A DNA stretch of 64,000 nt from Arthrobacter citreus. GTDB lineage: Bacteria; Bacillota; Bacilli; Bacillales; Bacillaceae_G. The notes below the pieces were generated by a model. The model saw only the letters and a program-made list of their open reading frames with translations, did not search any database and had not been told where the DNA came from. A program made the position numbers and the translations under genes. The stretch covers positions 3,906,001 to 3,970,000 of the forward strand of contig CP053688.1 of assembly GCA_013200995.1 (NCBI GenBank). Direction: 5' to 3'. Every line of letters starts with the position of its first letter. Within the stretch, counting starts at the first letter, position 1. Of this stretch, positions 12,284 to 22,024 are shown in pieces.

Positions 12284-13125
12284 GATATACTTATCAGCCG
12301 AAGACACCTTTTGAGCATCGTGCTCTTTACGATATAGATGTAACGATACCTGATGGGGCTTACTACGCTGTAATTGGTCACACAGGCTCAGGTAAATCTA
12401 CCTTTCTGCAACATTTAAATGGCCTCTTACAACCAACTGAGGGAATCGCCAAAATAGACGATATAACCCTTGTATCAAATAAGAAAAACAAAAATTTAAA
12501 ATCATTAAGAAAAAAAGTAGGATTAGTATTTCAATTTCCAGAACAGCAATTGTTTGAAGAAACCGTTGAAAAAGATATTTGCTTTGGTCCGATGAATTTT
12601 GGTGTTTCTGAAGACGAAGCCAAAAAAAGAGCAAAGTATTTAATTGAAAAAGTAGGGTTAAGTGAAGATTTTTTAATGAAGTCACCATTTGAGCTGAGTG
12701 GTGGTCAAATGAGAAGGATTGCCATAGCTGGAGTATTAGCAATGGAACCGGATGTACTTGTATTAGATGAACCGACTGCTGGACTTGATCCTAGTGGCCA
12801 AAAGGCTTTAATGGATATGTTTTATGAGTTACACAAAGAAAAGGGGCTTACGATCATTTTAGTGACCCATAGCATGGAAGATGCAGCAAGGTATGCTGAT
12901 ACGATCCATGTGCTTCAAAAAGGTACTACATACTTAAAGGGAAGTCCTTTAGAAGTATTTTCATTCGAAAGTGAATTAGAGGAAATTGGCTTACAAATAC
13001 CACTTTCTTTAAAATTCCATCAAGAGTTAAATCAAAAATTAGGTATTAACGAAAAAGCAACAAGCTTAACAATAGAACAACTCGCTGATTATATAGCGAG
13101 TCTTTATAATGGGGAAACAACATGA
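12259..13125 (+). CDS. ecfA2: ECF transporter ATPase EcfA2
   Basis: Second ATPase of the ECF module, 288 aa. Visible are GHTGSGKST (Walker A), FQFPEQQLFEE (Q-loop region), LSGGQMRRIA (signature) and VLVLDEPTAGLDP (Walker B). The start lies within the end of ecfA1, and its stop overlaps the ecfT start (ATGA), which points to coupled synthesis of a stoichiometric complex. Confidence 0.96.
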   Translation: MQITFEKVGYTYQPKTPFEHRALYDIDVTIPDGAYYAVIGHTGSGKSTFLQHLNGLLQPTEGIAKIDDITLVSNKKNKNLKSLRKKVGLVFQFPEQQLFEETVEKDICFGPMNFGVSEDEAKKRAKYLIEKVGLSEDFLMKSPFELSGGQMRRIAIAGVLAMEPDVLVLDEPTAGLDPSGQKALMDMFYELHKEKGLTIILVTHSMEDAARYADTIHVLQKGTTYLKGSPLEVFSFESELEEIGLQIPLSLKFHQELNQKLGINEKATSLTIEQLADYIASLYNGETT

Positions 13126-13916
13126 ATAGTCTAATAATCGGAAAATATATACCAATCGATTCACTCATTCATCGTCTAGATGCTAGAGCAAAACTTCTAA
13201 CAATGTTTTTATTTATATTTATTGTTTTCTTTGCAAATAATTTTGTTACTTACGGTGTTTTATTACTATTCTCGATTATCACAGTATCACTTTCGAGAGT
13301 ACCGCTTAATTATTATTTAAAAGGATTAAGAGCAATTTGGTTGTTAGCAGCATTTACGTTTTTATTGCATGTGTTTACAAATAAAGAAGGACCTTTAATT
13401 TATCATTTCGGTTGGATTGAAATCCATAAAGAAGGTATTATCCAAGGGATTTATATATCGGCGAGATTTTTTCTTTTAGTTTCAATTACAACATTACTGA
13501 CATTAACAACAAATCCAATCGAAATTACTGATGGACTAGAGTCATTATTTAACCCTTTTAAGAGATTTGGTCTACCAGTGCATGAAATGGCTTTAATGAT
13601 GTCTATTTCATTGCGATTTATACCAACGCTTATGGAAGAGACCGAAAAGATTATGAAGGCACAGTCATCAAGAGGAGTGGATTTCTCATCGGGTCCAATA
13701 AAAGACAGATTAAAAGCGTTAGTCTCATTACTTGTCCCGTTATTTATCCATTCATTTAAACGAGCTGAAGACTTAGCAGTTGCGATGGAAGCTAGAGGTT
13801 ACCAAGGCGGAGAAGGACGATCAAAGTTTCGGGTAATGAAGTGGCATTTTCGTGATACAGCATGCTTACTTGCATTACTGGTTTTATTTTTATTATTATT
13901 GTTTTTACGTAAGTGA
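13122..13916 (+). CDS. ecfT: ECF transporter transmembrane subunit EcfT
   Basis: Membrane scaffold that joins the two EcfA ATPases to exchangeable S components. The 264-aa protein has about five to six hydrophobic segments and the two cytoplasmic coupling-helix motifs, QSSRGVDF (about residue 184) and AMEARGYQGG (about residue 222), i.e. the family's AxRG signatures. It starts with an ATGA overlap with ecfA2. Confidence 0.96.
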   Translation: MNSLIIGKYIPIDSLIHRLDARAKLLTMFLFIFIVFFANNFVTYGVLLLFSIITVSLSRVPLNYYLKGLRAIWLLAAFTFLLHVFTNKEGPLIYHFGWIEIHKEGIIQGIYISARFFLLVSITTLLTLTTNPIEITDGLESLFNPFKRFGLPVHEMALMMSISLRFIPTLMEETEKIMKAQSSRGVDFSSGPIKDRLKALVSLLVPLFIHSFKRAEDLAVAMEARGYQGGEGRSKFRVMKWHFRDTACLLALLVLFLLLLFLRK

Positions 13917-13932
13917 TGGGGATTGATAAGTT

Positions 13933-14676
13933 ATGAATCGAATTAAATGTATAATTTCATATGATGGCACTTTATTTAGTGGATACCAAGTTCAACCAAA
14001 CCAGAGAACCATTCAAACTGATATTGAAACAGTTCTAACTAAAATGCATAAAGGGAACCCTATAAGAATCCATGCCTCAGGTAGAACAGATACTGGCGTA
14101 CACGCAGTGGGCCAAGTTATTCATTTTGATAGTGAATTTAATCTTTTACCTGAAGCATGGAAGAGAGCCTTAAATGCACAACTACCTAAAGATATTTATA
14201 TTAAATCGGTAGAAATTGTTGATGACAAATTTCATTCTAGATTTGATGTTGTTCGGAAAGAATATCGATACTTTATTTGGAATGATAAGGACGAAAATGT
14301 TTTTTCAAGAAATCAGCATTATTTTTTCCCATTTGAGCTAGATATTGTTAAAATGCAAGAGGCACTTAATTCTTTATTAGGTACTCATGATTTTAGTTCA
14401 TTTTGTGCAGCGAATACCGATATAAAGGAAAAAGTACGCACTATATACAAAGGGACCATTAATAAATCAGAGCAAGGAATTGTCATTGCTCTTGAAGGAA
14501 ATGGATTTCTATATAATATGGTAAGAATAATTGTTGGAACACTAATTGAAGTTGGTCAAGGAAAACGCGAGGTAATTAGTGTGAAAAACGCATTATTAGC
14601 ATGCGATCGAGCCAAGGCTGGCAAGACTTCACCGCCTAATGGATTATTTTTATGGAAAGTTGATTATAACAACTAA
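13933..14676 (+). CDS. truA: tRNA pseudouridine(38-40) synthase TruA
   Basis: TruA converts uridines 38-40 of tRNA anticodon stems to pseudouridine. The 247-aa enzyme contains the catalytic-aspartate motif ASGRTDTGVHA (about residues 50-60) and YDGTLFSGYQVQP at the N-terminus. It lies 16 nt after ecfT, as in Bacillus, and is followed by the rplM promoter. Confidence 0.97.
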   Translation: MNRIKCIISYDGTLFSGYQVQPNQRTIQTDIETVLTKMHKGNPIRIHASGRTDTGVHAVGQVIHFDSEFNLLPEAWKRALNAQLPKDIYIKSVEIVDDKFHSRFDVVRKEYRYFIWNDKDENVFSRNQHYFFPFELDIVKMQEALNSLLGTHDFSSFCAANTDIKEKVRTIYKGTINKSEQGIVIALEGNGFLYNMVRIIVGTLIEVGQGKREVISVKNALLACDRAKAGKTSPPNGLFLWKVDYNN

Positions 14677-14694
14677 TCCTGGTGTAACATTTGC

Positions 14695-14723
14695 TTGACA
14701 TTAGAAGGTAGAAAGTTTAATAT
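14695..14723 (+). promoter_or_regulatory. Sigma-A promoter of rplM-rpsI
   Basis: TTGACA (14695-14700), 17-nt spacer, TAATAT (14718-14723). It is positioned to start transcription just ahead of the L13 leader fold. Confidence 0.8.
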
Positions 14724-14730
14724 TAAATAC

Positions 14731-14790
14731 GGTATTGTTTTAAGAACCACGATTAGCCCCGGAACCAGTCGTGTTATAGATAAACAATAA
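14731..14790 (+). ncRNA. L13 ribosomal leader
   Basis: A structured mRNA leader upstream of rplM, thought to mediate feedback control by L13 in Firmicutes. The outer stem pairs GGTATTGTTT with AAACAATA. The conserved internal part is AACCACGATTAGCCCCGGAA followed by CCAGTCGTG. The order promoter-leader-rplM-rpsI matches the known family. Confidence 0.85.
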
Positions 14791-14833
14791 AAACAATTTT
14801 ACTTTATGTATATTGTATTAGGAGGAAATTAGA

Positions 14834-15271
14834 ATGCGCACAACTTATATGGCAAAAGCTAGCGAAGTTGAACGTAAGTGGTTCGTTGTAGACGCTGAAG
14901 GAAAAACTTTAGGTCGTCTTGCAACTGAAGTAGCTACTTTACTTCGCGGTAAGCACAAACCAACTTTCACACCACACGTTGATACAGGTGATAACGTAAT
15001 CATCATCAATGCTGAGAAAGTTGAATTAACAGGAAACAAATTAAACAATAAAATTTACTACCGTCACACAATGTATGCTGGTGGTTTAAAAGAGCGTACA
15101 GCTTTAGAAATGCGTACTAACTACCCAGTTAAAATGCTTGAATTAGCTGTTAAAGGTATGCTTCCAAAAGGACGTCTTGGACGTGCTCAAGTTAAAAAAT
15201 TACACGTGTATGCTGGTAACGAGCATCCACACCAAGCACAAAAACCAGAAGTTTACGAACTTCGCGGATAA
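14834..15271 (+). CDS. rplM: 50S ribosomal protein L13
   Basis: An early-assembly 50S protein. The 145-aa product begins [20 protein letters not shown] and contains [17 protein letters not shown] and the C-terminal [15 protein letters not shown]. The start at 14834, not the Met at residue 6, matches the Bacillus length and sits 7 nt from AGGAGG. Confidence 0.97.
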   Translation: MRTTYMAKASEVERKWFVVDAEGKTLGRLATEVATLLRGKHKPTFTPHVDTGDNVIIINAEKVELTGNKLNNKIYYRHTMYAGGLKERTALEMRTNYPVKMLELAVKGMLPKGRLGRAQVKKLHVYAGNEHPHQAQKPEVYELRG

Positions 15272-15292
15272 TTATAAAAGGAGGGCATTCAC

Positions 15293-15685
15293 ATGGCACA
15301 AGTACAATACTATGGCACAGGACGTCGTAAAAGCTCAGTAGCTCGTGTACGTTTAGTTCCTGGCGAAGGACGCGTTATCATTAACGGTCGTGATTTTGAA
15401 GATTACATCCCATTCGCTGCATTAAGAGAAGTTGTTAAACAACCACTTGTTGCAACTGAAACTTTAGGTAGCTATGATATTTTAGTAAACGTTAACGGTG
15501 GTGGATACACTGGTCAAGCTGGTGCAATTCGTCACGGTATCTCAAGAGCTTTATTACAAGTTGATCCTGAATACCGCGGAACTTTAAAACGCGCTGGATT
15601 ATTAACTCGTGATGCACGTATGAAAGAGCGTAAAAAATACGGTCTTAAAGGTGCACGTAGAGCTCCTCAGTTCTCAAAACGTTAA
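15293..15685 (+). CDS. rpsI: 30S ribosomal protein S9
   Basis: S9 contacts the P-site tRNA with its C-terminal arginine. The 130-aa protein starts [19 protein letters not shown] and ends [10 protein letters not shown] as expected. It is cotranscribed with rplM, 21 nt downstream. Confidence 0.98.
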   Translation: MAQVQYYGTGRRKSSVARVRLVPGEGRVIINGRDFEDYIPFAALREVVKQPLVATETLGSYDILVNVNGGGYTGQAGAIRHGISRALLQVDPEYRGTLKRAGLLTRDARMKERKKYGLKGARRAPQFSKR

Positions 15686-15702
15686 TTTTTATATACGTTC
15701 AA

Positions 15703-15737
15703 AACTCCTTTCCACAATGTGGACAGGAGTTTTTTTA
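15703..15737 (+). terminator. Terminator after rpsI
   Basis: ACTCCTttCCAC-aat-GTGGacAGGAGT stem followed by T7. It marks the end of conserved Bacillus synteny before the metabolic islet. Confidence 0.9.
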
Positions 15738-15879
15738 TTTTTTAATACTTTTCACTAGTATTAGGACTTTCTTGATTACTGTCCTTTCTAACGTTCGTCA
15801 ATTTATTGTCCCTCCTATTCATACATCGCCGAAGCATTTTATGAAACTTTTTCAAATAATTTCAAAAGTCCTTGTAGGT

Positions 15880-15895
15880 TTTTGTATTGTTTTGT
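15880..15895 (+). promoter_or_regulatory. TTTTGT-N4-TTTTGT direct repeat (candidate GlnL-type box)
   Basis: TTTTGTATTGTTTTGT, two TTTTGT hexamers 10 bp apart, lying over the -35 region of a plausible promoter (TATAGA at 15905-15910). The B. subtilis response regulator GlnL (YcbB) is recalled to bind exactly TTTTGT-N4-TTTTGT upstream of its glutaminase/glutamine-transporter operon. A GlnL-like regulator is encoded 6 kb downstream, so this is a likely target. The surrounding 10-bp phased copies of TTGTaggTTT strengthen the case. Confidence 0.6.
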
Positions 15896-15937
15896 AGGTT
15901 TACATATAGAATTAGGTAAGTATTTCATCCAAAAGTT

Positions 15938-15951
15938 TGAAAGCGTTAACA
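15938..15951 (+). promoter_or_regulatory. Catabolite-responsive element (cre)
   Basis: TGAAAGCGTTAACA matches the TGWAANCGNTNWCA consensus at all 14 positions. It lies downstream of the presumed promoter and 14 nt before the symporter start, so CcpA bound here would block transcription in good sugar supply. Confidence 0.8.
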
Positions 15952-15965
15952 AGGGGGATTTATAT

Positions 15966-17237
15966 ATGAAAAAATTTGGTTTAGCTACTCAAATTTTTAT
16001 AGCGTTGATATTAGGTATTATTGTTGGGGCACTAGTATATGGAAATGAAACGGCCACTTCGTATATTCAGCCGATCGGTGATATTTTCATTCACTTAATT
16101 AAAATGATCGTTATGCCAATAGTTATTTCAGCATTAATAGTTGCTGTGGCTGGAGTAGGGGATATTAAGAAGTTAGGAAAACTTGGGGGAAAGACACTTC
16201 TTTATTTTGAAATTATTACGACTATCGCACTTGGAGTTGGGTTGTTAGCGGCAAACTTATTCCATCCTGGTAAAGGTGTAGACATGAGCCATCTACAAAA
16301 AGGTGACATTTCAGCATATGAACAAACAGCAACTGCAACACAACAAAGTGGCTTTGCAGAAACAATCGTTCATATCTTCCCAAAAAATGTGTTTGAGTCG
16401 ATGGCACAAGGTGATCTTTTACCGATTATTTTCTTCTCTGTTCTTTTCGGTTTAGGAGTAGCAGCAATCGGAGAAAAAGGAAAGCCTGTTTTAGGATTTT
16501 TTGAAGGCGTATTAGAAGCAATGTTTTGGGTGACAAATCAAGTTATGAAAACTGCTCCAATCGGAGTATTCGCGTTAATTGCAGTAACAGTTGCAAAGTT
16601 CGGTGTAAGTACCTTATTACCACTTGGTAAGCTTGTTTTAGCTGTTTATATAACTGTAGCATTTTTTGCTATTGTTATTTTAGGTATTAATGCTAAAATG
16701 ACAGGGACGAATATTTTTACGCTAATTAAGATTTTAAAGGACGAGCTGATTCTTTCGTTTACAACTGCAAGTTCGGAAGCAGTTCTTCCAAACATTATGA
16801 AAAAAATGGAGCAAATGGGTTGTCCAAAGGCAATCGTATCTTTCGTTATTCCGACTGGATATTCGTTTAATTTAACGGGGTCGGCTATCTACCAAGCTCT
16901 TGCTGCGTTATTTGTCGCTCAGATGTATAATATACACATGACATTTATGGAGCAGGTTACATTATTATTTGTATTAATGCTTACATCAAAAGGGATGGCC
17001 GGTGTCCCTGGTGCATCGTTCGTAGTTGTACTGGCAACACTAGGTTCAATGGGATTACCTTTAGAAGGAATCGCATTAATTGCAGGGATTGACCGTATTT
17101 TAGACATGGTTCGTTCTGCAGTAAATGTATTAGGAAACTCATTAGCGGCAATCACAATGGCTAAATGGGAAGGCGAATACGATAAAGATAAAGCGCAAGC
17201 ATTTATTGATTCATATAAGGAATCAAAAGTTGCGTAA
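15966..17237 (+). CDS. Dicarboxylate/amino acid:cation symporter (GltP/GltT type)
   Basis: A 423-aa secondary transporter of the DAACS family, which imports glutamate, aspartate or C4-dicarboxylates with protons or sodium. The family signature is clear: the serine-rich TTASSEAVLPNIMKKME (hairpin 1) and VIPTGYSFNLTGSAIYQALA (TM7, NLTGS in place of the more usual NLDG). Eight hydrophobic segments plus two hairpins are visible. The ATG at 15966 follows AAGGGGG; an upstream in-frame start at 15882 would span the regulatory sites. Next to aspA (18 nt), so aspartate is a good guess as substrate; glutamate or fumarate/malate remain possible. Confidence 0.85.
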   Translation: MKKFGLATQIFIALILGIIVGALVYGNETATSYIQPIGDIFIHLIKMIVMPIVISALIVAVAGVGDIKKLGKLGGKTLLYFEIITTIALGVGLLAANLFHPGKGVDMSHLQKGDISAYEQTATATQQSGFAETIVHIFPKNVFESMAQGDLLPIIFFSVLFGLGVAAIGEKGKPVLGFFEGVLEAMFWVTNQVMKTAPIGVFALIAVTVAKFGVSTLLPLGKLVLAVYITVAFFAIVILGINAKMTGTNIFTLIKILKDELILSFTTASSEAVLPNIMKKMEQMGCPKAIVSFVIPTGYSFNLTGSAIYQALAALFVAQMYNIHMTFMEQVTLLFVLMLTSKGMAGVPGASFVVVLATLGSMGLPLEGIALIAGIDRILDMVRSAVNVLGNSLAAITMAKWEGEYDKDKAQAFIDSYKESKVA

Positions 17238-17254
17238 AGATGGGAGAAAAACAA

Positions 17255-18691
17255 ATGGCGGCTACTGAAATTAAACCAAGCAAACGTATTGAAAAAGATT
17301 TCTTAGGGGAAAAAGAAATTCCAGCAGATGCCTACTATGGTGTCCAAACATTACGTGCAGTTGAAAATTTTCCGATTACTGGATATAAAATTCACGAAGA
17401 GCTTATTAAGGCTTTAGCAATTGTAAAGAAGGCAGCTGCACTTGCTAATGTGGAAACAAAACGTCTTTATGAGGGAAATGGTAATGCAATTGCAGAAGCT
17501 GCTCAAGAAATTATTGATGGCAAATGGCATGATCAGTTCATTGTAGATCCTATTCAAGGTGGAGCAGGTACATCAATGAATATGAATGCAAATGAGGTTA
17601 TTGCTAATCGTGCGCTTGAAATTTTAGGCAAAGAAAAAGGTGACTATTTCTGTATTAGTCCAAACACCCATGTAAATATGTCGCAGTCTACAAATGATGC
17701 ATTTCCAACTGCAATTCACATCGCGACTTTAAATATGTTAGATAAATTATTAAATACGATGAAATATATGAACGATGTATTTGAGTTAAAGGCAAAAGAA
17801 TTTGATCATGTTATTAAAATGGGGCGTACTCACTTACAAGATGCTGTACCGATTCGTTTAGGACAAGAGTTCGAAGCTTATTCTCGAGTTCTTGCACGTG
17901 ATATAAAACGTATCGAACAATCACGTCAGCACTTATATGAGGTAAATATGGGAGCTACAGCGGTTGGGACAGGCTTAAATGCTGATCCTCGCTATATTGA
18001 ACTTGTTGTTAAGCAACTTGCTGAAATTAGTGGCTTATCACTTGTTGGAGCTGAGCATCTTGTTGATGCTACTCAAAACACTGACGCTTACACAGAAGTA
18101 TCGGCTGCTCTTAAAGTATGTATGATGAATATGTCTAAAATTGCGAATGATTTACGTTTAATGGCTTCTGGTCCACGTGCAGGCCTTGGTGAAATTTCAT
18201 TACCAGCACGTCAACCAGGTTCATCTATTATGCCAGGAAAAGTAAATCCTGTAATGGCTGAAGTAATTAACCAAGTTGCATTCCAAGTAATCGGTAATGA
18301 TCATACAATTTGTTTAGCATCAGAAGCAGGACAATTAGAATTAAATGTTATGGAGCCTGTACTAGTTTTCAATTTACTTCAATCAATTAACATTATGAAT
18401 AATGCATTCCGTGCATTTACTGATAACTGTTTAAAAGGAATTGAAGCAAATGAAGACAGAATGAAAGAATATGTAGAGAAGAGCGTTGGACTAATCACAG
18501 CTGTTAATCCACATATCGGCTATGAAGTTGCTGCAAGAATTGCGAGGGAAGCAATTCTAACAGGAAAGCCAATTCGTGAACTTTGCTTAAAATATGATGT
18601 GTTATCAGAAGAAGAGCTTGATTTAATTTTAGACCCATTTGAAATGACTCACCCAGGTATTGCTGGTGCAGTTCTTTTAGAGCGTCAATAA
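17255..18691 (+). CDS. aspA: Aspartate ammonia-lyase (aspartase)
   Basis: Aspartase deaminates L-aspartate to fumarate and ammonia. The 478-aa protein has the superfamily signature GSSIMPGKVNP (catalytic serine loop, about residues 324-334) followed by VMAEVINQVAFQVIGNDHTI, which is more like aspartase than fumarase. GTSMNMNANEV (substrate binding) is present. The ATG at 17255 has GGGAG 8 nt upstream; an ATG at 17240 lacks one. It lies in one operon with the symporter, making an uptake-and-deamination pair. Confidence 0.9.
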   Translation: MAATEIKPSKRIEKDFLGEKEIPADAYYGVQTLRAVENFPITGYKIHEELIKALAIVKKAAALANVETKRLYEGNGNAIAEAAQEIIDGKWHDQFIVDPIQGGAGTSMNMNANEVIANRALEILGKEKGDYFCISPNTHVNMSQSTNDAFPTAIHIATLNMLDKLLNTMKYMNDVFELKAKEFDHVIKMGRTHLQDAVPIRLGQEFEAYSRVLARDIKRIEQSRQHLYEVNMGATAVGTGLNADPRYIELVVKQLAEISGLSLVGAEHLVDATQNTDAYTEVSAALKVCMMNMSKIANDLRLMASGPRAGLGEISLPARQPGSSIMPGKVNPVMAEVINQVAFQVIGNDHTICLASEAGQLELNVMEPVLVFNLLQSINIMNNAFRAFTDNCLKGIEANEDRMKEYVEKSVGLITAVNPHIGYEVAARIAREAILTGKPIRELCLKYDVLSEEELDLILDPFEMTHPGIAGAVLLERQ

Positions 18692-18716
18692 ATCACTCAG
18701 ACAGCATTCAATGTTG

Positions 18717-18778
18717 GTTAGCCTGTTTGAGGCGCTTGTTACCATTCAACGGTAACTCTGCGCTTCTACAGGCTTAGC
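18717..18778. repeat. Long imperfect hairpin between aspA and maeA
   Basis: A 62-bp near-palindrome: TTAGCCTGT...GCGC...GTTACC, a 7-nt loop (ATTCAAC), then GGTAAC...GCGC...ACAGGCTTA. It has only a few mismatches and no U-run directly after it. It may be an mRNA-stabilising hairpin for aspA or a REP-like element. A separate short hairpin ATTGAAA/TTTCAAT follows (18781-18804). Confidence 0.6.
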
Positions 18779-18823
18779 TTATTGAAAGACAAGTGTTTTT
18801 CAATCAGAATGACAATTTTTAAA

Positions 18824-18848
18824 AGGGAAGGGCGAAAAGCCCTTTTTT
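18824..18848 (+). terminator. Terminator between aspA and maeA
   Basis: AAGGGC-gaaa-GCCCTT with T6 (stem about 18828-18844). It separates symporter-aspA from maeA. Confidence 0.85.
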
Positions 18849-18906
18849 GCTTAACTTAAATAGATAAATATAAATATAAACAGAAAAAGATAAGGGATGG
18901 GATTGT

Positions 18907-20601
18907 ATGCATAAATTCAAGGTAGGTTCGAATGGTGAGGTAGAGACTACCTTGCGTGGTGCCGAATTATTAGGTGTGCCAATGCTTAATAAAGGAGTTG
19001 CATTTACTCAAGAGGAACGAAAAGAGTTAGGTTTAACAGGATTATTACCGCCAGCTGTACTAACACTGGAGGAGCAAGCTAAACGAGCTTATGCGCAATT
19101 CTCGTCACAGCCTACTGATTTGCATAAGAATGTAACATTATCAGCTTTACATGATCGTAATGAAACATTATTTTATCGTATATTAACTGATCACTTACCT
19201 GAAATGCTTCCGATTGTCTATACACCGACAGTTGGTCTAGCAATTCAGCGTTATAGTCATGAATATAGAAGACCTCGTGGATTGTATCTATCGATCAATG
19301 AAGCAGATAGTATTGAACAAGTTTTTGATAATTACGGAGCAAATGCTGACGAAATTGATTTAATCGTTATTACTGACGGTGAGGGAATATTAGGAATTGG
19401 TGACTGGGGAGTTGGAGGTATTAATATCGCAATTGGTAAATTAGCGGTTTATACAGCTGCAGCAGGTATCGATCCTGCACGTGTAATGCCAGTTATATTA
19501 GATGTTGGTACAGATCGTGAAGAGCTACTAAATAACCCATTTTATGTTGGAAACCGTCATCCTCGTATTCGCGATAGTCGCTATGATGAATTCATCGATA
19601 AGTTTGTAAATGCGGCTGTGGAAAAATATCCAAATGCATTATTACATTGGGAAGATTTTAGCTCTAAAAATGCAAGAAATATTTTAGATAAGTATCGTCA
19701 TCAAGTTTGTACTTTCAATGATGATATTCAAGGTACTGGAGCAGTATCACTTGCCGCTGTACTAGCAGCAGTAAACGCATCTGGTATCCCATTAAGTGAA
19801 CACAGAGTAGTTGTATTCGGTTCAGGAGCGGCTGGTATTGGAATCGCAGATCAAGTACGTGATGCAATGGTACGTGAAGGTCTTTCGTTAGAATCAGCAA
19901 ACCGTCGTTTCTGGTGTATTGATCGCAATGGTTTGCTTGCTGATGATATGGACGGTTTGTTCGACTTCCAACAACCTTATGCACGCCCAGCTAAAGAAAA
20001 TAATTCAGGTGCAAGCTTAGCTGAGGTTGTTAGTCAAGTTCACCCTACAATATTAATTGGTACTTCAACTGTTGCTGGTGCTTTCACAGAAGAAATTGTT
20101 AAAGAAATGGCTGCACATGTTGAAAGACCTGTAATTTTACCAATGTCAAACCCTACACCACTTGCGGAAGCAAAACCTTCTGATCTAATCAAATGGACTG
20201 AAGGAAGAGCGTTAGTCGCGACAGGTAGTCCTTTCGCTCCTGTAACATATAACAAAACTGTTTATGTCATTGGGCAATCAAACAATGCTCTTATTTTCCC
20301 TGGTTTAGGACTTGGAACAAATGTTTCACGAGCAAGTGTAATAACAGATGGCATGTTTGCAGCGGCGGCAGAAGCGGTAGCTCAAATGATCGATGTTAGT
20401 AAGTTAGGTGCACCTTTACTACCACAAATCGAGAATCTACGTACTATTTCAGAAGTGGTTGCAATTGAAGTAGCAAAAGCAGCAGTTGCGGATGGTGTCG
20501 CACGAGTAGTACATGATGATATTGAGCAAGCTGTACGAAGCGCAATGTGGGAGCCTGCTTACAGACCTATTAAAGCAGCCAAAGAATTAGTTACTGTATA
20601 A
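18907..20601 (+). CDS. maeA: NAD-type malic enzyme
   Basis: Oxidative decarboxylation of malate to pyruvate. At 564 aa this is the long form related to E. coli MaeA/SfcA and B. subtilis MaeA. Motifs: [14 protein letters not shown] (N-terminal domain), [26 protein letters not shown] (metal site) and the Rossmann [11 protein letters not shown]. It has its own untranslated leader and a terminator on both sides. Its position between aspA and a GlnK/GlnL-like sensor pair suggests that fumarate made by aspartase is drained through malate to pyruvate. Confidence 0.93.
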   Translation: MHKFKVGSNGEVETTLRGAELLGVPMLNKGVAFTQEERKELGLTGLLPPAVLTLEEQAKRAYAQFSSQPTDLHKNVTLSALHDRNETLFYRILTDHLPEMLPIVYTPTVGLAIQRYSHEYRRPRGLYLSINEADSIEQVFDNYGANADEIDLIVITDGEGILGIGDWGVGGINIAIGKLAVYTAAAGIDPARVMPVILDVGTDREELLNNPFYVGNRHPRIRDSRYDEFIDKFVNAAVEKYPNALLHWEDFSSKNARNILDKYRHQVCTFNDDIQGTGAVSLAAVLAAVNASGIPLSEHRVVVFGSGAAGIGIADQVRDAMVREGLSLESANRRFWCIDRNGLLADDMDGLFDFQQPYARPAKENNSGASLAEVVSQVHPTILIGTSTVAGAFTEEIVKEMAAHVERPVILPMSNPTPLAEAKPSDLIKWTEGRALVATGSPFAPVTYNKTVYVIGQSNNALIFPGLGLGTNVSRASVITDGMFAAAAEAVAQMIDVSKLGAPLLPQIENLRTISEVVAIEVAKAAVADGVARVVHDDIEQAVRSAMWEPAYRPIKAAKELVTV

Positions 20602-20608
20602 AAGACCT

Positions 20609-20638
20609 AAATACAGCTTGGAAATCAAGCTGTATTTT
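20609..20638 (+). terminator. Terminator after maeA
   Basis: AATACAGCTTG-gaaat-CAAGCTGTATT followed by TTCTT; an 11-bp perfect stem. Confidence 0.85.
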
Positions 20639-20669
20639 CTTATGACATTTAGTAGTACGGAGGAACATT

Positions 20670-22019
20670 GTGTTAGCATCTACAAGGCGATATACTAGTA
20701 GCAAAAATCAGGAAGTGACAGATTTGAAATCTAATGAACTAGAGAGTAAGGATTTCTGGATAGTTGTTGCACTGATGGTTATTATTCCAATAGCAGGGGA
20801 GCTTAATTTTCATCCATTTGATAATATATTTCGAGTTAGTTTTGGAACACCTATTTTCTTCTTTTCATTATTGTACTTTCGGAATATACACTCTGTAATA
20901 TTTGGTGTGTTAATTGGAGTATCCGTTTTTGTATTTCGCTTCGGACTTGATTGGTTCGTATTGACGGATTTTAGTTTAACTTCATCCTTTTCAGTTAGAT
21001 TCCCTACTTTTCTATATTATTTCTCCTATTCTGTTTTATTTTATTTATTAAAGGTGAATCGGTACCAACACCCAATGCTCATAGGAATTTTTGGTATTAC
21101 TATTGAGATTACTTCAAGTTTAATTGAACTAATCCTTCAATTGTATGGAATGGGAGCTACACTTAACGTAGAAGAATTAAACAAAATTATAATTATTGCT
21201 GTGTTTAGAAGTTTTTTTGTATTGGCTTTTATCAATATGATGAAGCTTTACGAATTAAGGCTAAAGGAGTCACAAACTCGAAAAGAAAATGAGAATATGC
21301 TTATGCATTTATCTAATTTGTATGTAGAGTCTGCTTACTTAAGAAAGACGCTTCAAAATGCAGAAACAATAACGAAAGAATCTTACAATTTATATAGAAA
21401 CATGAATAAGTATAAACATGAGTTAGAAGTCCCTATTGAGGAGTGGGGGAGCAAGGCTTTAAGAATTGCTGGAGAAGTACATGAAATTAAGAAGGATAAT
21501 CAAAGAATTTTTGCTGGACTCTCTAAATTAATTACGAGTGAAAGTTTGCCTGAATATATGGGGGTAAATGATTTAGCAACAATGATTATTAGAATCAATC
21601 AAAAATATGCTGGTATGTTAGGTAAAAAAATTGAGTTTGTGTCGCAAATTACAGGAGAACATCCAAAATATCATATTTATCTAATGCTATCATTTATAAA
21701 TAATTTAGTTGCGAATGCAGTCGAAGCAATAGAATTTGAAGGGATCATTCTCATATCAATCGAAAAAGAAGATCATTGGATTAAATGTAGCGTGATTGAT
21801 AATGGCCCAGGAATACCATCAAAAAATACGAAACTTATTTTTAAACCAGGATTCACTTCAAAATATAAAGAGGATGGAACCCCATCTACGGGAATTGGGT
21901 TATCTTATATTAAAGAAATGGCAGAAGAATTAGGAGGAGAAGTAACTCTCCATCAAAAAGAGAGTGAATGCATTTTCACGATTCGATTGCCTATTGGAAG
22001 TCTTGTCGAGAAAGGGTGA
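20670..22019 (+). CDS. Membrane sensor histidine kinase, GlnK (YcbA)-like
   Basis: A 449-aa kinase with a membrane-embedded N-terminal sensor (about six hydrophobic segments, residues 28-190), a coiled-coil linker and a GHKL ATPase. The phospho-acceptor region GEVHEIKKDNQRI places the histidine at residue 271. ATPase boxes: N-box NNLVANAVEA (about 344), DNGPGIP and GTPSTGIGLSYIKEMAEE. The start is a GTG at 20670, 6 nt after GGAGG. It overlaps the start region of the regulator gene, and the pair resembles B. subtilis GlnK-GlnL, which senses glutamine. What this copy senses (aspartate, glutamate or glutamine) is inference. Confidence 0.85.
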   Translation: MLASTRRYTSSKNQEVTDLKSNELESKDFWIVVALMVIIPIAGELNFHPFDNIFRVSFGTPIFFFSLLYFRNIHSVIFGVLIGVSVFVFRFGLDWFVLTDFSLTSSFSVRFPTFLYYFSYSVLFYLLKVNRYQHPMLIGIFGITIEITSSLIELILQLYGMGATLNVEELNKIIIIAVFRSFFVLAFINMMKLYELRLKESQTRKENENMLMHLSNLYVESAYLRKTLQNAETITKESYNLYRNMNKYKHELEVPIEEWGSKALRIAGEVHEIKKDNQRIFAGLSKLITSESLPEYMGVNDLATMIIRINQKYAGMLGKKIEFVSQITGEHPKYHIYLMLSFINNLVANAVEAIEFEGIILISIEKEDHWIKCSVIDNGPGIPSKNTKLIFKPGFTSKYKEDGTPSTGIGLSYIKEMAEELGGEVTLHQKESECIFTIRLPIGSLVEKG

Positions 22020-22024
22020 GCTTG

